From positions 1,189,426 through 1,253,425 of the forward strand of contig JAGMWU010000034.1 of the NCBI GenBank assembly GCA_018697195.1: 64,000 nucleotides of DNA. The letters are read 5' to 3'. The DNA is from Certhia americana (Eukaryota > Chordata > Aves > Passeriformes > Certhiidae). Positions 49,553 through 63,300 of the stretch are shown here, one piece after another. The notes below the pieces were generated by a model. The model did no database searches and was not told the DNA's origin. It saw only the letters and a program-made list of their open reading frames with translations. The translations under genes and the position numbers were made by a program. How positions within the stretch are numbered: the stretch's first letter is position 1; each line of letters begins with the position of its first letter.

Positions 49553-49793
49553 GAAGTTGCGCCGTGGGAGGTTTAGGTTGGATGTTTAGGAAAAGATTCT
49601 ACCCCTGGACAGTGGTTGAGAACTGGAACAAGCTCCCCAGGGAAGTGGTCACAGCACCAGCCTAACAGAGCTCAGAAGCATTTGGACAATACTGTCAGGC
49701 ACAGGGTGTGACTCTTGGGGATGTGCTGTACAGAGCCAGGAGCTGGTCTTGATGGGTCCACTCCAACTTAGCATATTGTGTGTGATTCTATGA
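49553..49793 (+). mobile_element. CR1 LINE 3' end with tail
   Basis: This is a typical 5'-truncated CR1 copy. It starts in 'gccgtgggaggtttaggttggatg', runs through 'aggaaaagattct', 'aactggaacaagctccccagggaagtggtcacagcacc', 'agcatttggacaatactgtcaggcacagggtgtgactcttgggg' and 'gagccaggagctgg', and ends with the GATTCTATGA tail (49784-49793). A few bases are missing within 'ctcgatgatcc'. The text follows the songbird/avian CR1 3' UTR closely, so this is younger than the minus-strand copies at 42.4 and 48.2 kb. CR1 makes no typical target-site duplications, and none is seen. Confidence 0.92.
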
Positions 49794-49799
49794 CATGAG

Positions 49800-52700
49800 C
49801 TCTTATATTCACTGTCTTCACTTTGACTTTCTCAGCAGCAGAGATGCTGACCAACTGTATCACCCAAGGGTTTATTCAGTTTTGTACCACTAGAGATTTG
49901 CAAAGTACATATGATCTCAATATCTTTTATTTTCATATATTTTAATTTTGCTATTGCTAGGTCCTTGCATAAGCAAAGACCGTCTCATACCTAAAACTGC
50001 CTAAGCAGTCAACATCAAAACTGATTATACCACAGCATCCTCTTCCTTAGGAGAAACATCTTTCAAGAGCCTGTCTCTCATGCAGGTTTAAGATAGATCC
50101 TTAAATTACCATTGCCAGGGTTTTCTCCCTCACCACTACCCATTCCAAGAATTCACTTGTGCATTCACACAGCTAAGAAACACGCCAGAGCTCGTTATAT
50201 GAATATTGATTTCAAAAAGGGGATGAATAGACATGAAGTAGCATCATTTTCCAAATGTTTCCAAAAGGTCTATAATGGAGACTTCATCTTCAGTCTTGTG
50301 CAGGAATTGTGGATATCCGAATTGCTGCTCATGACTGCCATGCTCCATTTGGGCACTTGTGCAGCTTTTTAGGGTATATATTTACTTTCTTAAAAAGTCT
50401 ACCCTGATTGATGTCTCCTCTTGTCTCCTGCACACTGTAAGAAATACCTAGATAAGTCCCACTAACCTAATTATTGGTAGAGTAAGAGTGCTAATACTTG
50501 AAAGTCACATTTGTTTTAACCAGGGTGGTGTGAAAGAGTGTCACTGACACATAACTAATCTACTACATAATTTCCATGTTTTAAGAAGACAAGACTATCA
50601 GAGCTTCCAACATATTCTGAGACAGAAAGTATCCAATACACAACAGTCATACTTTCTTTAGAAGCATTAGGAAGTGATGAAAGATAAATACCCTTTCTAT
50701 ACCCTGATTGCAGTATAGAAACAGGTACTTCACCCTCATTTTGTCACCACCTTCATGCTGAACAGAAAGAGGCAGTTAATCTCTGTGCTTCCAAGTTTGT
50801 TAAAATGCACATAGTTTTAAATATTGGAACTTTGAAACACTACCATTTTTTAACAAATAAAGGATCAGGGAGAAAAAAGCAAGAAAAGGATGTGCGTGCT
50901 CACTGCAGCTTTCATTCCTCACAGCCCATTACATGTGATACAATCCAGGAGTTATGTGTAAGATTTAACAAAGACAGTGTCACTGGAAACACAAACTTTT
51001 TGTAACCCATGCCCTCTCCTCTGAGGAAATAGTACGGAAGCTGAGGGCACTAATCATTTTGCTGGATCAAGGCTCTAGGATATACCAAAATATTACACTT
51101 CTGTGATGCTAGAATACCCTGAACATGTTCATCTGAGCACTAACATAATGGCAGAACAGTTAATACCAAGTTTTTTGAGGGACAACTCAGTTATTTTTTA
51201 TTCATTTTCTCCCCCTGTAAAGCAGCATGCAGGATGTTTCCCAAAGATTGTTTCAATATAACAAGAATGTGATATTTAAGGACCAAATCATGATGGACCA
51301 GCATTGCTTCTGTGAATATACAAATGGTGGGCATAGGTTAAAGAAAAACTGCTCCACAGTTTACTTATTTTACCATCTGTTCAGATGAGTACTGACAAGA
51401 TGAGTCTTGGAAGATTTTTTATAACTTTTCTTACTCAAACCTATCCAGCTTGGTGGATTCCCTGTAGGAACATCCAGTGTGTTAAGAGGAAAAGTCTCAA
51501 CATTCACACTGCATTCAGGATGATGAACTAAATAACTACCTGGTTTCACATCTGCAAGAGGATGAGTTAGGCAAACCTTGCCTAAAACATATTTAGCTCA
51601 ACTTTGTGTAGAATAAGGAAGGTATATGCCTCAAAATACAATGCTTTGCAGGGACTGATATTTTTGAGCACAAGCAACATTTTTCAAAGTGTACAAGTCA
51701 CTCCTGGTTCAGGAGGACTTGTCAGCAGAAAAGATTTGTGCCCAAATCTTGAGACTGCATGACAAGAAAAATTAATTAATCCCAATGGAAACCCTGTCAC
51801 TCACCAGGATGCATTTTTCCAGAGTTCAAGCTGTTTCATCTATATTGTGGATGTGGCTCCATTGACTAGAGCATATCTATAAATGAGACTATCAATTTTC
51901 CTAACCCCAAATCATCTGAAGCCTTATGTCCCACACTGACTTTCTGTGCAAAGGCTGAGCTTCCTCCCTATGATAAAATTGCTGGAAATTAGGGTGCCCT
52001 ATGCAAAGGTTTTGAACCTTGTGCAGTAATGGAATTCAATGCAATATTAACAATCTCACTAGTCCTTTCCACTGTAAATATACTGGAACATTGCTGCATA
52101 ACCAGCAATTTTGTCTACTGAACTCTTACCCTTGAACCAAATTATAATGAACACAGGCTTTATGCCCACAGACCCAGTCTGCAAACAATAGGAGCATTAA
52201 GCTAACACTTTGAGATTTATGACAGACCTATCTGCCTTCTACATGCATTTTATAGGCATTTGCAATAAATTAGCTAGTGAGGCCAGCTCAGTGGCACAGA
52301 GACAGTATCATGCACAGCCAGATAGTAGAACTGGGTATACTGCAGAACTGGTCACGGCTCACTGAAATGATAAAAGCTGGAGTTTCAGCCAGCCAGGAGA
52401 GGGGTAACCACATATCACAGGGCAGCAACATCTGCTGGGTGTTCACTGACTACATTGATAATGCCATGAGAGAGGTTTCCTTCCTTACCAGCCTCTGGAA
52501 ACAAGGATGAGGAGCAGCACTAAAATCCTACATCCAGTACAGTGACATTACTCCTCCAAAGATCACTTTGTCTGGGTGACAATCAATTTAGGATTAGAAG
52601 TTTTTGTTCTTCCAGTTTTGTTCATCCTAAGTTTGGGACACAAAGCAGTAACAACTCAACATAACGGAGAATAAATAGATGATTGGCAGGAAGGAGAGGC

Positions 52701-53424
52701 TATTGACCTGGGTAAATATTGACTAGGCAATAGCCTAAAGTTTTCTTCTTTTGAACCCAACCCAAAAACAGAGCTCCTAGGACAAATCTTAAATTGTTCA
52801 GACATGAAAACTCTAGCAAACAACAATTTTCCCCAATTATCTAGAGCTACAGGAATTAACCCACTTACATTCATATTACTATTTCCTCTGTAATCTTGGC
52901 AATTGAATGCAGTGGGTGCCATTTCAGTTTTAAGGCCGTAGCTAAAGATTTCTGCTCTTACAGGAAAAACGTGTGGCTTCGTCATGATCTCCAAGGCCAA
53001 TAGGACAGAAAATTCATGGGGAGAAAGGATGACCAGGATGAGGTTCAATGTTGAAGTAATTTAATGAAGACGGTTTTCTTCTCTGTCTTTACAACAGTCT
53101 GCTACACATTACACAAACCTTCTATTTTTAGCCTTTCCGCTTTCCCTTATTCCTCCAGATTATTTTTTTAATCCCCTTGCATTGGCCTCCAGAGCCTGTT
53201 TGGAGCAATATTGTGAAGCAAATGGCCAGACATAATGACTTTCCAAGGTCCTTGTGATTCCTTATTAACATTCAGTTAGCATAAGTCCTGACTTTATTAT
53301 TGACTACATTGAATACACAATACACTGACCTCTGCCATCTGCAACTAAATCTCTTCCTGCAGATCTATCAAAGTGATTTCATACACAGAGGAAGTAGAAG
53401 AAAACAAAGCAGTAGATACTTACC
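49800..53424. other. Non-coding DNA, no gene seen
   Basis: AT-rich sequence. A minus-strand frame of 130 codons at 52656-53048 has no recognisable domain. No repeat family identified. Confidence 0.5.
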
Positions 53425-53446
53425 TTTTTTTTTTTTTTTTTTTTTT
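53425..53446 (+). repeat. Poly-T tract (22 T)
   Basis: Twenty-two consecutive T. Confidence 0.93.
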
Positions 53447-56400
53447 GTCCTGAGAAACTTTAATACTCTGTGGGAAAGACTTCTTTCCCTCATGGTGTTT
53501 TCAACCATTAGTATTCCATGCCTTTCTTGTTGTGGCTAAACAGTGAAGCATTATCTCAAAAATTCAAGGAAGAGGGGAAGTACTAAACAAAATCCCTAAT
53601 TTTTAAGAAGCAAAGTGGTGACAGAAAACCTCAGTGAAACTTTGTTTTAAATACATGCCTTTAAGTTGCGTGTGGAAAAAAATGCCTAAGTTACTAAAAT
53701 ACAGTAGCATCTTCAGGTACCAAGCAAGGCAGTACACAGGCCACAAGAAAGTGCATGAAAACAAATATCTCTTCCACAAAATATCTGGGGATATTTTTTT
53801 TTCCCCGTTTCTAATGTTCATAAAATATTTTTTTCTTCCTAAAGGAAGGCTGGTGCTGACAGAACTGCACTGTAAAGAGTAAGTAAGGTCATTCATGGGG
53901 TAAATTCTGGTTCAAACCACATTAAAGTTATGTTAAAGAACTTATGGGCCACAGGTAAGCATCTCGCAAAACTAAAGAATCCAAGAAAGCTCAGATTAAA
54001 TAAAATTTAAATCCAAATTTAAATTTAGAATTAAAAAAAAAAAGTCAGCTTAAGCAACTGAGAACTCAGACAAGACAACAGAGAGCCAGAAGTACATGCT
54101 CCCGAAACTTTCCAGTACAGAGATACCAAGGGTATTTTGTTGACAGGTTTCATTTCACAAAGACACAGAATTAGGCAACATTTTTGCCAGAAAAGCTGGG
54201 AAATGTCTCACAGCACACTAACCTGAGGGGTTAATCCTTTCTTTTGAGCAAAGGAGACCAGAAATCAACCCCTCAAGCAATCCCTTCTGAGACCTACAAA
54301 GTCAGATACAAGGGATGCACAGCTCATGTTCAAATAAAGCCTCATCTTTGCTTCCAGGTGACTCATGGAGTTCAGGAATGAGGTCCCATTCTCCCCAGCC
54401 TTCTTAGAAACTCAGAAAAAGGAAAATAAAAAATCCTTTACAAATCTCCATTAACTATCCTAGAGGGAAAACTTGTATTTCATTGACTGTAGTTTATGCA
54501 AATAGGATCAGAGGAATTAACATATTGGAAGGAGCTGACATTTGTCCTGATATATTGAATCGTTAGCATGACAGAATCACTTAAGCTGGATCCACTAACA
54601 TCAGGTTTCCTCTCATTATTGACCCCTGCAGAGTAGGCCTGACAAGTGGAACTGCTGCAAAGTTCATTAATAATGTGAAATAAATCAATTGTTCGGGAAA
54701 TACTGAAAACGGATGACACTGAACTCAGACTTTTTGCAAATTCAGCACATACCAGTTTCCATCAAGGACACAAGTTATAACAACGTCCTTTCCTGACCTA
54801 TATTCAGGAGCTCTGCTTTACTCCTAGGCAAGCCCACAGACACACTGGGAATGGTGCCATTACAGGAATAATGCCCTTCCCTAGAAAATGAAAAGCAATA
54901 TTACCCTATGGACACTGACACAGACACCTGTAGACATTTCAGCTTACTGATTGACACCTCCAGCATGAATTATGGGCAGGACAAGCACTCCAAGTGCCAG
55001 GCTTTGTTTTCATCTGAAGGTACTGGGAAATACTTGGACACTGTGCAAGCTAACAAACACACTTTTGCCTTATAGCCTCAGAAGGAGAAAATCCTATTCT
55101 CAAACAAAAGTTATAAAGAATAGACAGATTGAAGAGAAAGCTGAAAATGAAGCTGCCTGTGTTACTACTAGAACTTAGAGGGCCAAATGCTATGACATTT
55201 CCTACCATCAGGTGAAAAATGAAAACTGGATAATAGACTTGATTAATGCTGCTTTCTGTGGCTCACAAAATGCCCATGAACAGATTGAGATTTTCATTAA
55301 TATATTCATGGTTCAAGTTTTGCATAGTTTTGGGTATTTTTTTAACTGCTTTATGGAGATGTTTAAATTTTTTCTGCAAGAGCACAAGCTGGTTGGAAAT
55401 ATATGACACATGGTGATTAAAGTAGAATGCATCTGAAAAAAGCTATTGGTGCACTTCACATAGTGTTTGTCAGCCTTGAATAAGGTGAGTGGAACTCAGG
55501 CAAAAATAGAAGGGTACAGAAAAACATAAGTTATATGAGATGCTGATAAGGTGCAGTTGCAGTATAGAGTCAGAAAACAGTAAAAATTAAGAACTCAGGC
55601 TTGATTCTTTCATGGTAAATGCAGATTTACTAGCAAAGTCTAACTCCTTGGAACAAGTTAAGATATTTTTTGGTAATTATAATGAATTTCCCTACTTTAA
55701 AAATTGCTCTTCCTTTTTATGCATGATAACAAACAAAGGCTACAGCCCAAACCTGTCTACCAACTGAAGTTTTAGGTTTAGGATTAAATAGCATTTCTTT
55801 CTATCTTCAGTGTAGAGCACTACAGACTTGAATCCACTAAGGAATCACATACCAGTGATCACATTTTCAAAATTACATAGGGCTCTTGAGAATCTCTGTT
55901 GGCTCATAATTTTTTTAAGAGCTGGTCTTCTGCAAAAATTAGTTCCTGAAGGCTGCTGAATCAGGAAGGGAGTTGCCAACAGGTCAAGAGAGATAACTCC
56001 CCTTGACTCAGTCCCTGTGAGAGGGGTTCATCTTGTTTCTGGAGGCCTGCCAGCTTCAACTCTGATTTTATCTCAACAAGTATGGCTCCTCAAGATACCT
56101 AGAAAAATCTTTTACACATCCTTTCCCATTTCAATTCCTTTCCTCCTGTCCAGTTTAGGCCTTTTTGTGTCCTTTTCTTTTCTTTTTTTTTTTTTTTTTT
56201 TTTTTTTCTTTTCAGCTTTTGACTTTCTTACAAATGGAAACAGAGTTTTCAATGCCTGAAATTAAAATTCAAGTTCTATGCACAGGAGTGTCACCACAGA
56301 TTTAAAACCAACTTATTTTCTTATCCATCCTGACACTGTCCTGCATGGTTCCCCAAGTCTTGTAAACTTTCAGTCATATCCTTGCCCTAAACTCCAAGTA

Positions 56401-57720
56401 TGGCAAATATTAACAGAAGAAGAGTTTGTGAATCAAGATCTGAAGATCTGAAGCAATATTTTTACTGCAGCTGACACTAACTCTCATCATTGCAATGCAA
56501 AGCTGAAAGCTGCATAGGAACTTTTACAGTTGCCACCCATGCAAAGCATAGCAAAGAACCCTCAAAACACAAATTTAAAAGGCACGATCATCCTTTTTCT
56601 GTTGAAAAAAAGGAGTCATCAGGAAATCATCTGTTTTGTGCTCAGGGTCACACAAGCAGCTAATAGCAATACAATCCAGGACAAACCTAACTTCTGTAAT
56701 CTCCACATATAAAGACAACCTTTCTCCCACACCCTCCAGTTCTTTGACTTACTACTGCTGTTTGAAAGAGTCTGCAAACAGGCCTGGAATCCCATCACAA
56801 CTGATGATTGTGCTGGTAAACTAAAGAGTAGGGAAAGTGTTCCTCTGTGTACAATAGCTTCTGCTCTTGGCCCTTTCTTCTGAAACCTTACACTTGTCAA
56901 GGCTTAAATTATTGATTCTGTAATTTCTGTGCCTGCACTTTAATTTAGCATCCCCCAAAATGACAATTATGATACTGTCATGACTGTTGTGGTCTCTGTC
57001 GTGGCCTTTCAGTCAGATTCTTTTCATTGGTTCATCATTCTTTACTCTATCGATTCCTTCCGTCAACATCTTTCCTCCAGCTTGTACAGACCTGATGTGG
57101 ACAGGTAGAGCAAACACTGCAATGCAGAGTCAGCTGTTCGCTTGCAGATTTGAAAGGCAAAGCATTCCAGGAAAGTACATTGAGTGCTCAGCCAAGTGCA
57201 TGAGCTTTGTCACTCTATGATATAGAGAACACACAAGTATCTCACGCCCTTTGTGACGAACAGTTAATTGGAGCTAAATGTGTACCTAAAACTCATCTCT
57301 AATTGCCCTCCAGGTATTTTGATATTTATGTGCTGTGCTTCAATTACTTAAGATTTGCATGCCTTTGTCACACATTGCTTCCTGAAAATTATTTATTTTA
57401 GGAAATTAAGACTTGAACTCCCATGTTCCTGGTGCATAAGTATTTCACTTACATGAGAAGGTAAGGCATGAAAGGAAGCTGAATTGGGCCCCTGCACTTT
57501 TCTCTTCTCACACATTATTTACCCTGTGTAACAAAGGCCCATATTTGCTCCCCTTCTGTTTCTTTTCCATTTGACCAGTATTGAGATGTAGATGCAGAAA
57601 CTCTATTACCGTTCCTAAGTACCTCTTTTTACATCAATTCCCAAGTCAAAGTGAACCATCACCAGGGTTCATACCATTGACTTATTACTAAATTACACCC
57701 TATGTTCAAACTAGGCTGCC
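53447..57720. other. Non-coding DNA, no gene seen
   Basis: Mostly featureless AT-rich DNA. It contains an octamer ATGCAAAT (54496-54503) in a repeat-free block (54480-54720) and a poly-T tract. No exon recognised. Confidence 0.5.
56183..56207 (+). repeat. Poly-T tract (25 T)
   Basis: Twenty-five consecutive T in a CT-rich context. Confidence 0.93.
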
Positions 57721-57744
57721 TTCTTGCCATACCAAAGGAGTAAC

Positions 57745-58255
57745 TACCTGAAGCCTTCATTAAGAAAAACGAAAAATAAGTACTGCAAAAGCCATCCTCA
57801 TACCCTGCCTCTGATCTCTCACTTTCATTTATCTAGTTCAAAAGCATCACTGCAATTTATTCCCTTAGCAAGGAATTTAGGAGACAGACTTTTCCTTGCA
57901 CCTGGAATTCAACACACGCAGCTGAAGCGCTCTGTTGAGCGATGCACCACCTTTTACCTCAGGAGCACCAGCTGACTGTGCCAGCAAGTTGCCCTTTCAG
58001 AAGCAAAGGTATTTGCTCCTGAAATTTTTGTTTCACTCAATTTGAACCACTGTATTGCCCTTTTTGCCAGTCCCCCTGAACACACAATTAACAAGCTGCA
58101 GCTGGTACCAAATGTTGCTGCTGGGATTCTGCCTGGCACCAGGTGGAGTAAGTGGGTAATTCCACCTCTGCCTCCATCATTTTCACATTAGCTTCAAGGT
58201 GCTCTCCCTGACCTGTACAGCCCTTTAAAATCTCCCCTCGTGCTTTCTCACTGAT
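57745..58255 (+). mobile_element. L2-like LINE reverse-transcriptase fossil with a preserved frame
   Basis: One plus-strand frame, from about 57724 to 58188, follows the C-terminal part of an L2-clade-type reverse transcriptase. In order: LARNLGDRLFLAPGIQH (for 'ARNLGVIFDPxLSFxxHI') and CTTFYLRS ('CFFHLRN'), both upstream of 57975; LSEAKVFAPEIFVSLNLNHC ('LSxEDAEKLVHAFVTSRLDYC') and IALFASPPEHTINKLQLVPN ('NALFAGLPxxxINRLQLVQN'), then VAAGILPGTRWSKWVIPPL ('AAARLLTGTRRxxHITPVL'). After a small deletion and frame change near 58185 it continues as ISFKVLSLTCTAL ('ISFKVLLLTYKAL'). Spacing between blocks agrees with the family within one or two residues. There is one in-frame TGA (57973-57975) over about 155 codons. 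The catalytic YADD-type motif would lie upstream and is not seen. It is dead as a transposon. Confidence 0.8.
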
Positions 58256-60085
58256 GGGATAGAGTTTTATACCATTTCATGCTGGTCTGCTGCAGTGCAC
58301 TGGTAGCTAAGCGCTCATGCACCATGGAAGTGGGTATGATAGAAGAGTCTAAGGGCACAACAGCAGAAGAAAATATTCTCCTTTTTAATAAATCATTTGA
58401 AAAGATCTTTTTAAAAAGAGTTTTTATTAAAGATATGAAAAGCAACACAAACAGTTGAACATTGCAGACTTCAACAGATAATTCTACTGTGCCCCACATC
58501 TTCAAATGACAGCAAACTTAAAAAAAAGCAAAAAACATATTCTAAATGAACTTGCATTATCATATATATAAAAATTCAATATGTTCTGGACTGTAGTTTG
58601 AACTTATTTTTAATATAGAAAAATACCATTTCATTGTTGAAGCATTTCTACTAAAACATTAAAGCACATAGTACAGTAGTAGAATGCTACTTTCTGCACA
58701 CCACTCTTTCCCTGTGAGTCCCTGGCTCAATGTGTCAGGGATGCTGTTGTCCAGCATGTGCCGAGGCAGGAGATTCATCCTTCCTTTTTTGAATTGTTTG
58801 AATTTATCACTTGGATCATTAGAACACATGATGGGGGGAAAAAACCCCATAGGTATCTCAAAAACAATGTAGCTCAGCTATGGAAGAACAGAGGCAAGAA
58901 GCTCCCTGTGGCTTCTGTTAACTCATGAAGCCTCTTTAAAGGTATTCCAGTTAACTAGAGCCCACAGTGGTGCAGAAGTTGCCATGTTCAGTAGGGCTAA
59001 AGCATCCTAACTAAAGGTTTTCAGGGGTTTTGAGACTTCTTACAGCTACAGTTTACAAACTGATCCAGTATTTTTGAACAAGCAAATAGCTGCCCCTCAG
59101 CTTTGTTGGGGATTTGTGCTCAGCTATGAAACTTAGAAATTGGCCTGAGATGTTTCCATTTTGGTTCTTTTATTTCAACCATATAATGAAGACAAAGCAG
59201 CTGCCACAATTGTAACAGCTGTCAGTGTTTCAGCAGCAGAAGACAATTGAGAACAACCTGGCGTGGGTTGGGGCTAGTGTTCCAAAAAATCAGGAGTGTG
59301 CACAAAATTTACAGTGGCAACCATGCCTGACCCTCTTGCTAACACAGAAGAAGCATATTCTAGGTCCAAAACAGCATAAAGCACCAACATATTCTGAATG
59401 TGAGCATAACTCTATGCAGGTCCCCTTCAAAAGTAAACACTCCTTATTTTTTATTTCTTTAAATTATTCAGTGTAGTTAACTGTCCTACTGTAGAAGTGG
59501 GAATCACTTGCTAACTAGATTTGTATACCCCACAGAGCCCATCTCACATACTAGAGAAAGTGGTGTTTGCTCATGTTTTTCCCTCACTGTATTTTTAAAG
59601 TAGTAACTAATGTTTTTAAACCCCTAAGTAGATTCAGTCTTTGTGCCATAAACTGTGTTCACAATGATAACCAGCATTTCAGAAGCAGCAAGAGAAAAGG
59701 GGTAACCCTCTGTTACTCAGTAAAGCCACCAATGCAATATTCTATGCAGAGAACAGCATGGTACAGCACTGAACAAAAAAAGTCGTACTCAAAGAGCTGC
59801 AACAAGAGTGCTCAGCTTTTAAAAACCAGGACAATCTGAATTAGCACGGAAATAAATCTACTGTCCACACACTGAATTGTCTCCTGTGCTTCATTATCTC
59901 ACTGTAGCTATGAGAACCTCCTCCCATTTCATCCCAAGCACCCCCTCATCCTGTACCTTTACCTTGCTTTATGCTTCTCTTTACAACTGCATCTGCTTTT
60001 AATCTTCCTTCAGGAAAGTTTACTTTTCACACGCCGGTGGCTCTCTGCCTATCTTTATCTAGCAGACTTTATTATCAATGAAACA
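58256..60085. other. Non-coding DNA, no gene seen
   Basis: No recognised feature beyond short A-runs. Confidence 0.5.
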
Positions 60086-60089
60086 CAAA

Positions 60090-60300
60090 AAGACAAATTC
60101 ATCCTTTCTGCTGATGCAATTGACTTGTCATCTACTTTTACAGCTAATTAGCTCTTCAGTAGATGATGGTGGATGTCAGAGGTCATCTGATAGCTGATCC
60201 TGCTAAACTGACCATAAATATTTCTTTCCAATTGTACATGGTTGTCTCTTACTGCTACATTCTCTCTCAAATTAACATGGCACATTTAACCTACTTATTC
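60090..60300. promoter_or_regulatory. Candidate conserved non-coding block
   Basis: Repeat-free sequence around ACAGCTAATTAGCTCT (60140-60155 region), a palindromic AGCTAATTAGCT homeodomain-type core, followed by GATGTCAGAGGTCATCTGATAG, which holds an AGGTCA nuclear-receptor-type half site. Inference from motifs only. Confidence 0.2.
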
Positions 60301-63300
60301 AGAAGGAAGAGTATTAAGTCTGGATAAAAAAAAATTACAGTTTCATAAGGTACTAGCACTCAGAACCAAATCTTTTGCTGGAGGCCTGACCTAGTAGGTG
60401 AGGGTGGCAGAGATATCTAATTAGACCCTGCTAACAGCAGTCCTGAGCCATGTTTTCTCTTGACATTTACAGCTCTCAATATCAGTATCTATGGACTATG
60501 TATTGTGCATTACAGGTATGTTGTTAATCAATGCCTGTGCCCAAGGGATATGAACAGGACAGGGTACAAAATTAGAAGTCTCCAACTCAAAAGATTTGCA
60601 AAGTAATTCATTGGTAGAACATTCCTGGGACCAGCTAACAAGGAGCAGTGAGAACCAGTCCCCTTTCACTGCAGGACAGCTTGGAAAAAAAAGGTTTTGG
60701 TTGCGCAGCAAGAAAAGATCAAATACTTAGGGTTACCAGTAAAACAAAGGAAATTTTTTACAAAAAAAATGGTCCCTTTTCAGTTCATCAGAAATTTCAT
60801 AAAGCTGAGGTTACTGAATCTAAAGAACCCCAACACGCACACTGTTTTAGGCAAAAAACCCAAACATACAAAAATAAAATACTTAACTTATAAAATAGAC
60901 CACAGTAGTACCAGTACTTTTTCACCCAAGAAGTTTCCTATGTGTTTTTATTACTGGATTTAGAGCCCCTGCCTAGCACTTGGCACCTAGAGCAGGTTTT
61001 TGCTGCCTCTTACCCCAGAGACCAGGCTCATCCAGTCACCTTAATTTCATTTGTGTGCATTTTCCCAGAATGAAACACGACGACTGTATGTGGTCTATAG
61101 CAAAAATACGTCCTTGGCTAAAGTGGAAGGAGCTGTCCATAGGCTCCCAGCATGACTTCAAGAGAGGGCTCCAAAATTTTGATAGCTGGGAGCTGGTATT
61201 TGTTACCAGCAATAGCTGTGTTTCCTGAGAAACTTCCCTATGCAGGTCTTTAACTGCAGCAACCCAGGGTTTCTGCTCTATAACAAGAACTTCCAGGGAG
61301 CTGCTGGGGCAGCACTGCTGGGAGACACCAGTGAGCACCCCCGGGCTGCCCCTGAACAGCACAAGGGGACAAGGCAGGACCGGGGAGTCCCTGGAGGCTG
61401 CTCAGGGTGGACAAGGCTTGCTCCCACACAAGCTAACAAATCACAGCTGCATCCTGCTGCAAGGGGCTCCTCAGCCCAGCCCAGTCAAGGAGAGCTGTGA
61501 GCACAAAGGGGCAGGGGATGGTACTGTGGCTCCACAAGCTGTGCTGAGCAACAGCTTTCATTTAATCAAATGTTATCTCCAGAAACCACAGCTGCAGCTG
61601 AGGCCTCTAAGAAACACAGCTTCTCCTGGGAGCCCTTTCCCATGCTTCAGTGAGAACATCAGGATATTTGCCTGGATGATGTGCCAGCAGTTTGCATGTA
61701 CTGTACACCTGGCATGTCAGCAAGTAGAAAGCTGCAGTCTGCAGAGTGAGGGAGAAGGACCTGCACTATGCAATACCCAGATCTCCATGATCCTCAAGAG
61801 CTTCCTCCTGGAAACTCTCCTGTTTACACTGCTTGGGTAGATTTAGTCTAATAAAAAACAGGTTCAAAAGAACACGATGAGTAAATAAATGTCAAATTAC
61901 AGTCATACATGCAAAAGTCAAAGGAGGGAATGCATGTAAGACACACTGCATGAGCTATGGGCTGCTGCTTCTAGCAGTTTGAGAGAATCAAGTTCTTGAC
62001 ACAAAGCCCCCCCTCCAGGCCCTGGTTTGTACCACTGGATGATAGAACCACAACAAACCCAAACCATAACACATAAAAGCTTTTTGGGCCTTACTTAAAC
62101 AGAGAAACTAGAAATTAGTTACATTTCCTGTTACAGTTGATTTTCAACCTTGTTTCTAAAGTACTTAATAAAAGTATTTTAGTTTTCCATCAACACGTAA
62201 TAAAAAGACAGTAAATTATGTGGTTTTACTTTTTCTAGAGCTTCAGCAAATATTTACTGCTCCATTCACTGAACAAAAATAATTGCAAGGATTCCATTAC
62301 AGAAGTTTAAGAATATAAGAAAAATGTTTGCAATATCAATAGAAAACTGTCTTTTTTCCTAAGCTTGTGATCAAAACATCTTGTGTTTGAGCAAAGGGTA
62401 CACTTCACACCATCCTCACCCTGAAACAAGCAGCCTGAAAGAAGCCATGTAAATACTCTATGGCACAGCATGCACTCAGAAACTGGAATGCTCACATTCC
62501 TTTCCTGTGATTCAACTTCATCTAAACTGCCTTAGCTCAGGGACCTTCTTTTCCAACTGGCCTGGCCAAGAGGGTTTTACTACTAGCCATCTAATTTTAA
62601 GGTACATTTCATATTTAACTCAGGACTCTACTATTTTTTTCCCTATTGTTATTGTGTAGAGATAGAGGGGGAGTTAATATATTATCATGTGCAGTGCTTT
62701 CCCATTTTTCAGCTGCAGTCAAATATTGGGAAAAAAATTCTGAATAGTCATTGAAAATTTTTCCCTTGGCTTGATGATCCAGCTGCTGGGGAACACACGA
62801 ATGTGAATAGGAAAAAGGACAGCTAATACTTCAAGAACATTTTGGAAACAACCTCACAGTATTATACTAGCAGTGTATTGTTGGTTCCCAGTTAAATATC
62901 TTTGGAAAACTTGTTATCAAGGATAAATTACTAAAATTTAAATATTTAGAAAGTATAGGACAGTTATTTCTGTCACTTTCTACTTCTACAAGAAGAAGCT
63001 TAAGCACAAATTTTTAGCTTCAAACACCTTGCAGCCTGAACACCCACTGTTTAATACAATACTTCTTTAATATTAGATATTTCTGGCATTCACAGCTGTC
63101 CTCAGTGGCAATTGCTTGAAAATCATTTTGCTATTCTTTCTGTATTAAGAAATCAATGCCCCTTTTTTATCATTTATCTATCCAGAGATCCTCCTAATTT
63201 ATTATCAGTTCATTAATGTACTGCCTACTACCTTTCAAGATCATTAAAGAAGTTAAATAATATCTTAAACCTTCTTCCTCAGCATTTTGTCCCTCAGAGC

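Noticed and set aside
61331..61840. 169-codon plus-strand open frame as a gene
   Set aside because: No recognisable domain, low-information composition, competing open frames on both strands, and GC-rich DNA that thins stop codons. No splice or polyadenylation context supports it.
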